DNA of 64,000 nucleotides from NCBI GenBank assembly GCA_003550325.1, contig QKWP01000849.1, positions 62,001-126,000 on the forward strand, written 5' to 3'. Under the pieces are notes generated by a model. That model was given only the letters and a program-made list of their open reading frames with translations, was not told where the DNA came from and ran no database searches. Positions 9,840-21,208 of this stretch are shown piece by piece. The position numbers were made by a program, and so were the translations under genes. Every line of letters starts with the position of its first letter. The stretch's first letter is position 1. The DNA comes from Gigaspora rosea. Taxonomy: Eukaryota > Glomeromycota > Glomeromycetes > Diversisporales > Gigasporaceae.

Positions 9840-11075
9840 AGTATTTAAATGTATGTTTGAATTCTTTTTGGTTTTTATTATTATTATTTGAATAGAAGTT
9901 TTAACAATCTTGCCACGAGCAAAATCAATTAATAGAGGTTTGATGAAGTTGAAAAATTGGTGTCCAAGAGTATTAAGTGTTGTATTGTTTTCCATTTCAC
10001 TAGTAATTGGATAATGTTTGAACCAATCAAAATCATTAGATGTATCTCGTTTAGGTTGAATTGGTTCTTCTAAGTCAATTGGTTTGCTAGTGTGATCATT
10101 AAAGGTAGAATCAGTAGGATCACTAGAAGTATTATCTATATCCATTGAAGAGTGTTGTAAAGTTTCAGTTGAAGTAAGTAGCCCAAGAGTTGAAGAAAGT
10201 GGATTAGTTTGAGATTTCAATTTACTAGAGTAGGTATGTTTAACAGATGATTGGGTTTCAGAAGTTTGAAAAGTTTTATTTGTATTAATATTAGAAAGTG
10301 GATTTGCAAGAGATTGGGTGGGAAAAACAATAGGTTGAGTTAAGGGAGTAGATGTTGATATAGCTGATGAAGGAGTATGGGTTGATGAATCAAAAATTGT
10401 TGTTTGGGGGTTTTCTTGGGATGATTGTGAGGTATTTTGTAAATTTTGAAAGATTGAAGTTAGATTTTTCCTAGAATCTTCAAGATTGGGAATAGTAGAT
10501 AAGATATTTAAAGAAAAAGTAGTTGAGAGAGAAGAAGAAGAGGTTGGTAATGGAGCAGTACAATTTGTATGATAAACTTTTTTGTCAACAAGAATATAGC
10601 TTTCATTTGGATGGTGTTTATTGTCATAAATTCTGCAAGTAATTGATTTAGAGCATTTAGGGCATGTATGTTGATATAGTTGAGGTGTAGGAGAGTGTGG
10701 AATATTATCAGAAGTTTGAGAAATTTGGTTAATAAGTTCCACAGTTTTGCTATTTTGTCTTTTTCCCATTGCAATTTGAGTGAATTCTTTATGGGGTTGA
10801 TAGGTATTGTTTTGAATTGAAATGAATTTTGTATGGTATTTGCGGCATAAGCATGTAACTACTGATGTTGTTGAAGGAGCACGAAAGAAATGTGTTGCTT
10901 TGTTAGTTCTAGTAGTTCTAGTATGGCAAGTAGTTGGTTCTTGGTTTGGAGGAATTGCTTTCAAGTTATTTTCTTGTTCATCTTCAAAAAGAGCAATACC
11001 AAAGCTTTGTGCATGATGAATATAGAAGAAATCAAGATCAGCAGTATCTGGTTCTTGTTGAGTTAATGTTGGCAT
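9837..11075 (-). CDS. LINE ORF1: Cys-containing 412-aa protein, probable nucleic-acid binder
   Basis: The first frame of the LINE, preceded by about 830 nt of leader. The N-terminal half has a CLCRKYH cluster near residue 75 and a CPKCSKSITC cluster near residue 140, followed by a spaced HTNC, which could form a zinc site. The spacing is not the CCHC knuckle usual in LINE ORF1 proteins. The second half (about 180-350) is a low-complexity Ser/Thr/Asn/Gln-rich, probably disordered segment. The C-terminus is short and basic, with an isoleucine run. A role in packaging element RNA is inferred from position and metal-site-like cysteines. The start is the first ATG of the frame, and the frame ends in the TAATG overlap. 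Confidence 0.8.
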   Translation of the reverse strand: MPTLTQQEPDTADLDFFYIHHAQSFGIALFEDEQENNLKAIPPNQEPTTCHTRTTRTNKATHFFRAPSTTSVVTCLCRKYHTKFISIQNNTYQPHKEFTQIAMGKRQNSKTVELINQISQTSDNIPHSPTPQLYQHTCPKCSKSITCRIYDNKHHPNESYILVDKKVYHTNCTAPLPTSSSSLSTTFSLNILSTIPNLEDSRKNLTSIFQNLQNTSQSSQENPQTTIFDSSTHTPSSAISTSTPLTQPIVFPTQSLANPLSNINTNKTFQTSETQSSVKHTYSSKLKSQTNPLSSTLGLLTSTETLQHSSMDIDNTSSDPTDSTFNDHTSKPIDLEEPIQPKRDTSNDFDWFKHYPITSEMENNTTLNTLGHQFFNFIKPLLIDFARGKIVKTSIQIIIIKTKKNSNIHLNT

Positions 11076-11904
11076 ATTGAAATAAGTTTTGTAGTGAAGA
11101 AGTATATAGAATATAAAAGTAATAAAGAAAACAAAGTTGGATAAAATAAATTTAGAGATTTTTAACAGTAAAGAGAGTATTAAATTGTATAATTAAAATA
11201 GCTTAATAGAGGATAAAGAGAGCTTCACAATGAGGTAAAAATTACTTCGTGTAATATTGCACTAATAAAAGGCCTTGTAGTTACACTAAAATAATATGTG
11301 ACTTGTGTGGCTTGTGTAACTATAGCTGGTGTGGCTAGAATGGCTAGTGTAGTACAAGGTTACCTTGTGTAGCACTAATATGGTTGGTGCAAAAAGGTTA
11401 CTTTGTGCAAATTTAATAAGTACTAATTTATCAAACTTTAAATTTGTGCAAATTTTGTCATAAATAATTAGATTTAGTGTAATTATAAAAGAACCACTAA
11501 AATTTGGAGATTGTAAAATGTGGGTTATGCAGTAGAAAGTTACACAGAACAAATTTTAGAATAACTTTGTCAATTTTAAAGCTATAATAATCTATTATAG
11601 CTTGTTTTGAAGAGAAAATTTTGTTCTGGAACTTTTTCTAAGTTTGTAGATAAAGGTTAAAAGGGAAATTTAAGAAAAAACAATTTTGAAGGCCTAAAGG
11701 CCAACAAGTGAGTTTTCTTGTTGAGTTTAGCTATTATCTACTTGAAACTTAGCTATTATATGTAAAATTGTGTGTAGAACAAGATTTTTTGAAAATAAAA
11801 ATAGGCTAACTTAATAATTTTCTAAGTTATAAAGATTTTTTGAGCAGAAGAGTTGGATAAAGTTTGTGTACAAGTGATAAACAGAAAGAGTTCTTATTTC
11901 ATAC
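11076..11904 (-). other. LINE 5' leader
   Basis: About 830 nt between the 5' target duplication and the first ATG. No long frame is present. It would hold the internal promoter if the element is autonomous, but no promoter motif could be singled out. It contains repeats of tgtgtggct/gctagtgtag type near 11300-11350. Confidence 0.55.
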
Positions 11905-11921
11905 GCATTAATTTTATTTTT
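11905..11921. repeat. LINE target-site duplication, 5' side of element
   Basis: gcattaattttattttt, identical to 2185-2201. Confidence 0.85.
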
Positions 11922-12319
11922 ATGTATATACAAACGTACATATGTATATATTATTCATTTTTAGACAATTGTAACTACTAAAAAAATCATTCTCGCAGAA
12001 TTGGCTTTATTGGCTTTAACTATTCTATTGGCTATATACAACTATACATACACTTATATAAATTACTAAATTATGAATAGGATGGCTTATGCTGCTTCAC
12101 TTATACTCAGCAACACCTACAGAGTTCGCTTCACTCATCTTGTAGTCACTCGCTATGGCTGTCGCCTCCACTGCGCTCCCATTTTCTAAACCAATCCTAA
12201 CACTAACCCTGACCATAACTCTAACCCTAACCCTAACCGTAACTCTAAAGCTAATTTTCTATCTCAACTACATCAAAACAACCTAATGTATAGTACGACG
12301 AATAAGTCAAATACAATGT
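11922..12319. other. GC-richer patch with interstitial telomere-like repeats
   Basis: No gene is visible. About 12070-12190 is richer in G and C than the surroundings. At about 12195-12250 it runs into imperfect ccctaa units (ctaaccctaaccctaaccg with variant units either side), the telomere repeat of most fungi. The run is too short and degenerate to be a chromosome end. Confidence 0.65.
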
Positions 12320-13080
12320 GAAAAAAAACTGATACCAACAACAAACATATCTAGTAGCGCGTCAAAAAGCATAATGATAGTGACCTATTCTGAACCTGAA
12401 AAGAATTAGTATTGCACAAACACGCAACTAAAAGCAAAAAAAAAAAAAGAAACAAATGATTAGCTTACAGTTGAAAAACCCAATTTCAAAGGTAATGCAC
12501 CAGCGACAAACTAGACAATATACAAGGCGAAAATACCCCAGTAGCACACTATTAACAAAAAAGACTTTAAACTGACAATACTAAAAACAAAAAACCCAGA
12601 TAATGCACCAAAAGAATAGGGAAGAAAGAGTCCAAAGTGGATGACACCAATGACAGAAGAAGGAGAACGACACCAAACTAAATGACAAAAAAAGAATAAT
12701 TAGCAACAAAAAAGAACATCTATCAAAGCCAAATAAAGAAACATGAAACTAAACTACTACCATCGAAAGAAAAAACTGCATCACAGGAATCCAAATTAGA
12801 CAGCACCAACGACGAAAAGGAAAGCACTAAACTGAAAGACACCAACGATGAAAGAACTAGACAGCACCAACGATGAGAGAAGCACACCAATAAGATGGAC
12901 GATAATCTAAAACTAAAAAAAGAACAAAAATAAATATTAGTATTTACTAAAATAATAAAAAATAAAGAAAGAAATAAAAAAAAATCGATTTACTTATTTT
13001 TATACCTGCTCTTGTAACCAGTGATCATCACCGCCAGTTATTTAAAGTAAATACCATAAATAAAAATAAATAAATAAAAA
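12320..13080. repeat. degenerate dispersed repeat, copy 2
   Basis: Matches 165-900 in the same orientation (ctgatacca, acctattctgaacctg, agaattagta, tgcacaaacac). The second half holds several caccaacgatga-type units with spacing near 20-40 bp. No coding potential is visible. Confidence 0.6.
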
Positions 13081-15089
13081 AATATTAAATAAACAATTAT
13101 TATAAAATGCACTTATAGTGTTTTATTACCATAGATAAATTAGATTTGCAAATTTGTATAACAAAAACAAAAAAAATAAATTTTTACAAAACAAATAAAA
13201 TAAATTTTAATTACTTTAGGATTAGGTAAGGCCTAGAATTTTATTAGTGCATTAGTATATACAAAATTTAGCAAAAAATTTGTTTTATTAAAGCCCCAAA
13301 GATGGTTTCATAAGCAAAATTTTGAGATATGAATGTTTTTTTAAGGGTAGAGGGTACTATTTTAAAATTACATATAAACTTAATAGTAAATTGTTTTTAT
13401 ATTTAATTTTATAAAAAATTATATTAAGTAAACTAATTTTAATTTTTAAGAAGAGTTTGTAGAGCAGGATTTTCTAATTCTAATGATAGTAAAATAATTA
13501 AATTTGGATAAAAACTTAGTGAGATATGAATTTTTAAAGATTGGATATTAAAATTTAGTAATAAAACTAACTTATAAATTTATGCAAATTGACCAATCAG
13601 AATCAGAGATTTTGTGCAACCCAGAAAAATTTGAGCCAACCCAAAAAAACTTTGTGATATATACAACTATATTTTTTTAAAATATAATAATAGTTCAAAT
13701 TTTTACTATAATAGATAAATTGTTTTATTTATATTTTGTAAAATTTTAATAAAAATTAGTTGTAATTTAAAAAAGTTTTATTAGTAGCATATGTCAATTT
13801 TATATGAAAATTTCAAAATACCATATAAAACTATATAAATATACCCTCTACTCTTAAAAAAATAGACAAAAAACAAAATTTTTTGTTACACCTGATCTTA
13901 AATTTTAATTGGTTATTCTAATAGTTTTGTATAAAATAGTGTAAAATACTATAGATGCATTTTAGTAAAACTCTAAATAAATAAAAAAAATCATTTAAAT
14001 TTAAATAAAAAACATTGTAAAATTTAAAAAAAAAATTGAAATTACTATAAAATAAAAAAAATTTAAAAATAATAAAATATGTAACATGTATAATAAATTA
14101 AAAAAATAAGTATATGCATATACGGAAATAAAAAATATACTTTTTTTACTTTATTTATTTATTTATTTATTTTTGTTTTTTGGAAAATCGAAATACTATA
14201 TGTACACAATTTCAAAACAAAGAGGATTACCAAATTTATAATAAAAATACACAAATTAAACTTTTACATTTAGAATTTTGATATACAAATACGCAAATTA
14301 AATATCTAACCTTTTTAATAATTTTTTAAAAGAATATGCAAATTTAAACTTTATTTCATTTAATTTGTCTATGATGGTTACACATTCTCTGACCTAATCT
14401 ATCTATATATATTTCGGGGTTCTGGTAGGTTCAAGAATAGAGACAACAAAAATCAAAGCTTGAGCTGTTAAAGAAAATAAAGATATAAATATAGATCAAA
14501 CACATGTCCTTAGTGGTAATGATCTAAAAGCAATATATCTTAGATTAGAAATTAAATTGGTAGATTATATTAAAAAAAATTGCGATTACAATATCTATAA
14601 TTACAAAAACATTTGAAAAGATTCTAGATATTAGAAAAGTATTAGAAATGCTAAATTTTCATATAGTTTGTGTGATTGTTTTAGAAATAACATAGTTTGA
14701 TAAAATGTATCTAAATACAAATTGTACAAAAATTTTCTAAAAATATGCTTTTAGTTATTAGAGACTTTCTTGAAGTTGCACATGAAAAAAAAACAAATTT
14801 ATTATCCTTTTGATAAAATTGCTATATGATTCAATAAGAACCCAAAATAATCTATATTTGGGTATTATAGTAAATTTTTTTTATATTAGCACTTTTATAT
14901 TGGTATATATAAGCTAAATTTCAAATATTAAATCAAATTTTTAGGTTTTTTATCTTTTTTTGAAATACAATATTTCTTTAAAAAAAACAAACCAGAATTA
15001 TATTATATTCTCTAAAAAAAAAACACAGATTTATATTTTTTTAACAAAAATTTTTAAAAAAATAGAATTTTATAATTTTTTGCATATGG
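13081..15089. other. AT-rich intergenic DNA with a probable decayed MITE
   Basis: No gene is visible. Between about 13200 and 13925 there are landmarks of the telomere-motif MITE family: an aggattaggtaagg block, a ttagcaaaaaatttg block and a cacctgatcttaaattt end. These suggest an old, expanded or interrupted copy. The rest is A/T low complexity. Confidence 0.4.
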
Positions 15090-15378
15090 GATATATTGCT
15101 ATCTATAAAATTATGTGCAATATGAAATTAAAACAACCCAAATTAACCTGATTTTTTATTAGTTAGAGTTAGAGTAAAATAAAAATAGTATGAAGATGTT
15201 AAAAGAAGATTTATATTAAAATTGCACAAAGAATTTTTTTTGTTAAAGCACAAAGAATAGTATTATTGCAAAATTTTTGGATTACAAACAATTTTTTAGA
15301 AAAGACAATATTTTGTTTTAATTTATATTATATCTGATCTTGTTTTCTAATTGGTTTATTAGAGATAGCAATATATTC
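15090..15378 (+). mobile_element. MITE of the telomere-motif family (decayed copy)
   Basis: A stretch of about 289 bp with inverted ends: atatattgctatct at 15091-15104 and agatagcaatatatt at 15363-15377. The interior follows the order of the 58.5-kb copy: an aacctgattttttattag block, a degenerate telomere-like gttagagttagagt, a gcacaaagaatttttt block, and a ctgatcttgttttctaattgg end. It has no coding capacity. Confidence 0.55.
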
Positions 15379-15559
15379 TATTGCAATAAATTACAATGTC
15401 CAAAAAAATAAATTAATTTTTTACTTTATATTTATTATTAGCACATTTCAAATATAAGATTTATAAAAATTACCCAATTAGTATTCTTTTAAATATACTT
15501 TATTAGACTATTAGCTATTTTCAAATACAGTATGTATAATCTTTTTAGTCATAAAACAT
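15379..15559. other. AT-rich spacer
   Basis: Low-complexity A/T sequence; nothing recognised. Confidence 0.5.
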
Positions 15560-15943
15560 GTCCTTTTAAAATAGCCTTGTAATAAGTTTATAATAAAAAC
15601 TATAATAAAAACATATGAATTTATTATAAATTTTGGCCTAAAGATCCTTCTTAGCTTAATTAATTAACTTAAAAATTAAATTTTACAAACATATAAAACA
15701 AGAAAAAAAAACTTGAGCTTAAAAACCATATCGAAATTTTGTTAATTTTGTACTATTTCAAAATGTAACTTTGTCAATAACAAATAGTTACTAATTTTGA
15801 AAAAAATTATATGTAAAATTGTGCTTTGGACAACTTTACTTAGTAGCAAAATATAGGTTATTTTGACAAAAAAGTAGATTAGCTATATGCTAAAGTTAAA
15901 AATTTTTGGTTTGCAATATAAAACCTCTTTTTTTGTCAAGATA
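15560..15943 (+). repeat. dispersed repeat R1, copy 1
   Basis: Matches, as reverse complement, about 29380-30090. Shared blocks include aacttaaaaattaaatttta, atttcaaaatgtaac, gctatatgctaaagtta and ttttttgtcaagataacc. The end carries an inverted pair (ggttattttgacaaaaaag and cttttttttgtcaagataacc). This copy lacks the pogo MITE present in copy 2 and so acts as an empty site. The Gypsy element begins just after it. Confidence 0.7.
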
Positions 15944-15948
15944 ACCTG

Positions 15949-16618
15949 TGTTAACCTTAAGAGTTTTCACCTTTTTGCACATAACTTTCGACTCAGAGAA
16001 GTTAGGAAGATAAAACAACTACCATTGGATTCAGCTCATCGAGACGCTTCTAATGAGCTATAGATCATGTGATTCTGATCACGGGATCACGAGATCGGAA
16101 GACATTTGTGTTGGGCTATTAATAGATTAAGATAAACCTGTAACTTAACCTTATTAGGCAATAATACTGCGCCCAAAATCTAAAGGATCTAAAGGATCTA
16201 ACATATCTAACATTTAACATATCTAACATATCTTTTATATCTTTTATATCTATTATATCTTTTATATATAACATATCTATTAGTTCCGCATTACCATTAG
16301 TACTAAAAATAGCCTTTAAATTAGAATTGTATTTCTTTATTGTAATTATTTATACATGTAATCTCTCTATAAATATGCTGCTTTCTACCCTCTGGGAAGT
16401 GCAGTGTCTTCATACACTGGAATATAATAAAGATACAATTCTTAGTATCCTCATATACTATTAATTGTTTGCCTCTTTGCCTTAATACATAAATCACTCA
16501 AAAACCTCTTTGTTAAGTCCCATTTGGACGCCATAAACCCTAAAGCTGTCAAGTTATAGTCGTCATACTATAATCAGCAGTCTCCTGAAGTTCTGGAAGA
16601 GGTGAATTTCCAGGTTGA
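15949..16618 (+). repeat. 5' LTR of the Gypsy element
   Basis: Starts tgttaacc and ends gaatttccaggttga; pairs with 24487-25157. It holds a repeated aaaggatct/aacatatct block near 16190-16260 and a likely TATA stretch (ctctctataaata) near 16365. A candidate primer-binding stretch (tggtggtgac) begins about 6 bases after its end. Confidence 0.85.
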
Positions 16619-17099
16619 CAATTTGGTGGTGACTGTGAGATACAATCTCTACCAACGTCAGAAAATCTTTTCCGTTGATCATAAGAGAAGTTGATCAATA
16701 TTGGACCGATTGACTTGAAAATTGAAATACAAATTCTTGAGAACCTACTGCAACTTTTGTACTAAGTATACCTTAGTAAGAAAACCCCTCTGAAACCCGA
16801 TATTCGACGTCGAAATACTGACGGCGATTTTGATCGGCAAAGAATTTACAAGAAAGTCCTCTTAGAGAAAACCTTCCGACTATCATTACGCAAACTTCAA
16901 ATGCTTATAACTCGATAACCACTGGACCATTTTTAGCGTTCTAACCTCTTTTAGGACCGGAAGATCCTCCTCTACAACTTTTTCTTAAGTAACACATTCT
17001 GTTGTCATAGTAATATTTCGAGATATATCCTCATTCTGAAATTTAGAAGTGAAAGCTTAAGTGTTTGCATTGTGACAAACAGCTTCTAAATTAATAGTA

Positions 17100-18560
17100 C
17101 GGGCATATGACTATATATGCGCAGCATATTTATTTAAACAATCAACACGATCTTCAGCATAATTTTTACCCAAACACTTTAGAACATAGGAGATATATAA
17201 TCCAAACCATACCTGACTATTCTTGTTTAACTTGTTACCCTATACTTGAAAATATCCTAGACAGATTTCTTAGTTTTTGGGATTGGTTTACCCTAGAATT
17301 CCCTGCTACTTGCTTTACCTACAATTCTATTGTAGTTTTTAGGAGAATTCTGCAACAAGTAGTTGTTTTAGAAGATTATTTAGAAGCATTAACTATAACC
17401 TTTCATTATAGTTCTGAAGTTAACTTTTATACTCTTATTACCCATATTAGACAAGCACTTATCTTAACAGATAGATTTACTCTTGATCTTCTAACAACCC
17501 TATACTATCATAGTGAAACTACTTCTTTACATTCAAACTTATCAGAAGAAAGTCTTTCAGATTTTGATTATAATTTAGACTTACTATTTCAAACTCCTTC
17601 TCCTAGTCCTAGATTAAATATGGCAACTATACAATTATCTTATTAACAATGACAAGGGACCTACCCTTCTCCAGATCGCACCTTTCTATGGTAATGGTAC
17701 CCAGGACCCTTTAACCTGGATAGCTGATTTTGAAAAGGCAGCTGTTGCTAATAAGTGGAACAATAGAAGAAAAAGGGATGTTCTGCTAGCCTTTCTAAGG
17801 GATAATGCTAACAAATGGCAACAATCATTTTACCTAACTAATGCTGCTACCAATAATCCTGCCAATGATTGGAATACTGTTAAAAATGGATTTACTGCTC
17901 AATTCTGTAATCAGAGATGGCGTAACAAGTGGATCAAGGAATTGGAAGAACTAAAACAAATGCCAGATTAATCAATTGATACTTACTATAGCAGATATCG
18001 TAGAGTTATTCAACGAGTAGAAACTAATAATAACCTAACTAATGCTCAGAAATTGTACCATTTCAATAAGGGACTATCACCAGAAACTCACCCAATTATT
18101 TTATTACATGCTCCTAATGACGTAGCGACTGCACTTGAATATGCTAGAACTTTTGAGCAAGAAAAGGATTTCGCCTTCAAAGCAGAACCTGCTATCTTGT
18201 CTAATACCAGAAATTTAGAAAAAGATATTGAAACTTTAACCAAGCAAATGCAGCAAATGACTCTTAATTATGCTACTATTGCATCTGCACTTACCTCTAG
18301 AGAAATTTCTAGCTGAAACAACCAGAATTTTAGAACCCAACCCAGACCCAAGTCATCAGTTATCTGTTACAAATATGGTAAAGTTGGTCATATAGTTAGA
18401 AATTGTTTAGCTAAAAGAAACATTACGACTGCTCAGTATAAACAATTAGCTAGAGATATAAAACAAAGAACTATTAATTATATTGTAGCAGAAGATAGTG
18501 AAGTTGAAGAAGTTTATGTTACCAAAACTCCCAGATCAAAACCTTACTTTGCTAACAGAA
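17100..18560 (+). pseudogene. gag region of the Gypsy element (fossil)
   Basis: An N-terminal gag-like segment followed by a capsid-like (retrotrans_gag) segment with landmarks such as WIADFEKAAVANKW and YYSRYRRVIQRV. A degenerate zinc knuckle (CYKYGKVGHIVRNC) lies near 18.37 kb. In a live element this protein would form the particle and bind the RNA. Confidence 0.75.
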
Positions 18561-18909
18561 AGAAAGCCAAAGAAGTTATTAAAAATTCAGAGTCACAAAA
18601 GGAGATGAATTTAAGAAATCATACTATAATCGATCCAATTCAGAATGAACCCGACATTATCATGGATGAAATCCCTCCAGAGGTTACTTTACTGCCTAAA
18701 GAAAGCAAGCAGAAAATTAAACTTAAATCCCAGCCCTCGGTTATTAATCAAATCGAGCCTTATGATATCGCAAATAATATCTTAAATATAAAGTCTTCTG
18801 CAACTCTTGGTCAGATATTGCAACAACCTAGTCAACGAAGAAATCTTGCAAAGATTCTACAAAAGAAGAAACCTTCCATTACAGAAGAAATCATTTAGAA
18901 TCAGAAAAA

Positions 18910-19500
18910 GATAAAAAGACTACCGCTATGAGATGCCACATTAGGATTAAAGGTAATCCAGTTGTAGCAATCTTAGATTCCGGAGCCACAGTTAGTATTG
19001 TTACTGCTAAGCTTATGAAGAAGCTTAAATTACAAATCACTGGACCCTCTAGAACTATTTTAGTAACAGCAAATAGAACCAGAGCCAAAGCCTTAGGAAC
19101 AATTGAAAATATAAAGGTTACCATCTAGGACATTGTTATTCCTATCAACCTACAAGTTATTGAATCAATGGATGAGACAATCTTACTAGGAACAAATTGG
19201 TTTAACAAATCTAGAGCCAAGCTAGATTTTGAAAACAATACCTTAAATGTACGATATTTAGGAAAACAAGCAACATTTAATGCTACCCTTACTAGCAGTA
19301 TTAATATCAGTCCCATTTACAACGAGGATGAATTCGATAATGATGATGAGTGGATTGATGAAATAGAAGAAAGTGAATCTGAAACCTATTATTCAGAAGA
19401 ATGGCCTCCTACAGCAGATAATTTATATTATAACCCCTGGTTAGATATTGAAAAAATACCTGCTTTTTACTTGATAGAATTAGTTGAAGAACCAGTCTAA
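18910..19500 (+). pseudogene. protease region of the Gypsy element (fossil)
   Basis: Retropepsin-like landmark ILDSGATVSIV near 18.97 kb, followed by the LGTNWF-type motif near 19.19 kb seen downstream of Gypsy proteases. It ends in an acidic stretch before the polymerase. Confidence 0.75.
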
Positions 19501-19569
19501 CTTGAAGAGAAATCTGATTTAAATGTCAATACCAAACTTACTCAACCACAGCATGATAAAGCTAGTTAA

Positions 19570-20935
19570 TTTTTGATGAATAATATTAATATTTTTGCAA
19601 AAAATATCATAGAAGAAGGACAGTCTAAAGAGTTAGAACAAACAAATATTATTTGTCATGAAATTGAAACAGGAGATCATAAGCCAATTAAACAGCGGGC
19701 TTATAATTGCCCTCCCGATGATCAAGAATTTATCAAGAAAGAAATAGAAGCAATGGAAAGTAAAGGAATTATCAGAGAATCTTATGGACCCTGGTCTTCT
19801 CCAGTAGTACTTGTACCTAAAAAAGATGGTAGAAAGAGAATTTGCATCGACTATAGAAAATTAAATGCCATAACTGAAAAAGATGTATACCCCTTATCTA
19901 CTATAAATGAGATTTTAAACTCATTTAATGGAGCCTCTTGGTTTACTAGTTTGGACTTAGCTAGTAAATACTGGCAAGTAGCTGTTAAAGAAGAAGACAA
20001 AAAGAAAACAGCATTTATTACCAAGTATGGAACTTATGAGTTCAATGTTATGCCTTTTGGACTCACCAATGCACATGCTACCTTTCAACGCCTTATGGAT
20101 AAGATTCTTCGTCCATATATTAACAAATTTGTAGTAGTATATTTAGATGATATTACTATATACTCTAGAACATTTGAAGAACATTTAGAACATGTACAAT
20201 TAGTTTTCTAGATCTTAAAAGAAGCTAATCTAAAATTAAATTTAGCAAAATGTTATTTCTTCTTAAATAGCATTAAATTTTTAGGACATATTATAGGAAA
20301 AGATGGAATTAAAACAGATGAACAACTTATTGAAAAAGTAAAAAATTTTCCTACCCCTACTACCCTTAGACAACTTCAAGGATTCTTAGGATTATCCTCC
20401 TATTATAAAAGATTTATCCAAGGATTTTCAAAAATCGCTAAACCCCTTAACCAACTTCTCAAGAAAGATGAACTCTTTAACTAGACCACAGAGCATAGAG
20501 AAGCCTTTAATACCCTTAAACAATATCTTATTACCAGTCCTATATTACAATATCTGGATTTCGACCAACCTTTCTACATACATACCGACGCATCAGCCTC
20601 AGGTTTAGGAGCAGTTTTATCTCAATTAACTGAAAATAAAAAGGAATATGTTGTAGCTTATGCAAGCAGAAGTCTAAACAAAGCAGAACAGAATTGCTTA
20701 GCTACTAAACTTGAATGCCTAGCTGTAGTATGGGCTGTTGAGTATTTCCATCAGTACTTAGGAGCTAAACCTTTTTACCTTGTTACTGACCATACCGCTT
20801 TAAAATGGTTAAGAACTTCTGAATTAAAGGAAAGGCGAGCTAGATGGATTATGAGATTAGAACCCTATAACTTTACTATAATCCATAAAGCTGAAAGAAA
20901 GCATAACAATGCAGACTCATTATCTAGAATTAGGT
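19570..20935 (+). pseudogene. reverse transcriptase and RNase H region of the Gypsy element (fossil)
   Basis: The RT landmarks run in order: SPVVLVPKKDG, RICIDYRKLN, WFTSLDLASKYWQV, FGLTNAHATFQRLM, and the YLDD active-site box near 20.14 kb. RNase H follows with YIHTDASASGLGAVL (near 20.58 kb), KLECLAVVWA and YLVTDHTALKWL. This is typical Ty3/Gypsy. Confidence 0.9.
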
Positions 20936-21208
20936 TCCTCAAATTCAAATCAAATCAAATATTGGGTCAATTTGAATTTGATCAAATCAAATTGACCCTG
21001 ATTTGAATTTGATTTGATTCAAATATTTGGATTTGAATTTGATTTGAATTTGAATTTTTAATAGTAATTTTCAAATCAAATCAAATATTTGTCAAATCAA
21101 ATCAAATTTGGCCTGATTTGAATTTGATCAAATCAAATATAGTTCAATTTGAATTTGAATTTGATCAAATATTTGATTCAAATATTTGAAGATCAAATCA
21201 AATTGCGG
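20936..21208. repeat. AT-rich inverted array of caaat/atttg units inside the Gypsy element
   Basis: About 270 bp built almost wholly from aatttgaatttgat and its complement atcaaattcaaatt, switching orientation several times, with short unique joints such as tattgggtc and ggcctga. It lies just after the RNase H part, does not continue its coding pattern, and looks inserted or locally expanded. It has the same architecture as the other short-unit arrays in the window. Confidence 0.65.

Larger units (their letters stand above)
2202..11904 (-). mobile_element. complete LINE retrotransposon with three ORFs
   Basis: A 9.7-kb non-LTR retrotransposon on the minus strand, bounded by a perfect 17-bp target duplication (2185-2201 and 11905-11921). 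From its 5' end it has about 830 nt of leader, a 412-codon frame, a 464-codon frame, and a 1916-codon frame with endonuclease, reverse transcriptase and RNase H, then a 3' UTR of about 470 nt ending in poly-A. All three frames are open throughout. A 5'-truncated relative of the 3' end lies at 53477-53644 with its own target duplication, which confirms the 3' boundary. Intact frames plus an undecayed duplication point to recent insertion. The combination of APE endonuclease, RNase H and multiple ORFs suggests the I/Tad side of the LINE tree, but clade assignment is an inference. Confidence 0.88.

Noticed and set aside
12190-12255. Chromosome end (telomere)
   Set aside because: The ccctaa run is short, degenerate and internal, with sequence continuing on both sides.
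165-13080. A pair of long terminal repeats around the whole LINE region
   Set aside because: The two copies are strongly diverged, lack TG...CA ends, and enclose a solo LTR and a LINE with its own boundaries; they are better seen as dispersed repeats.
14960-15151. 63-codon frame
   Set aside because: Overlaps the end of a MITE and is Lys/Ile/Phe low complexity.
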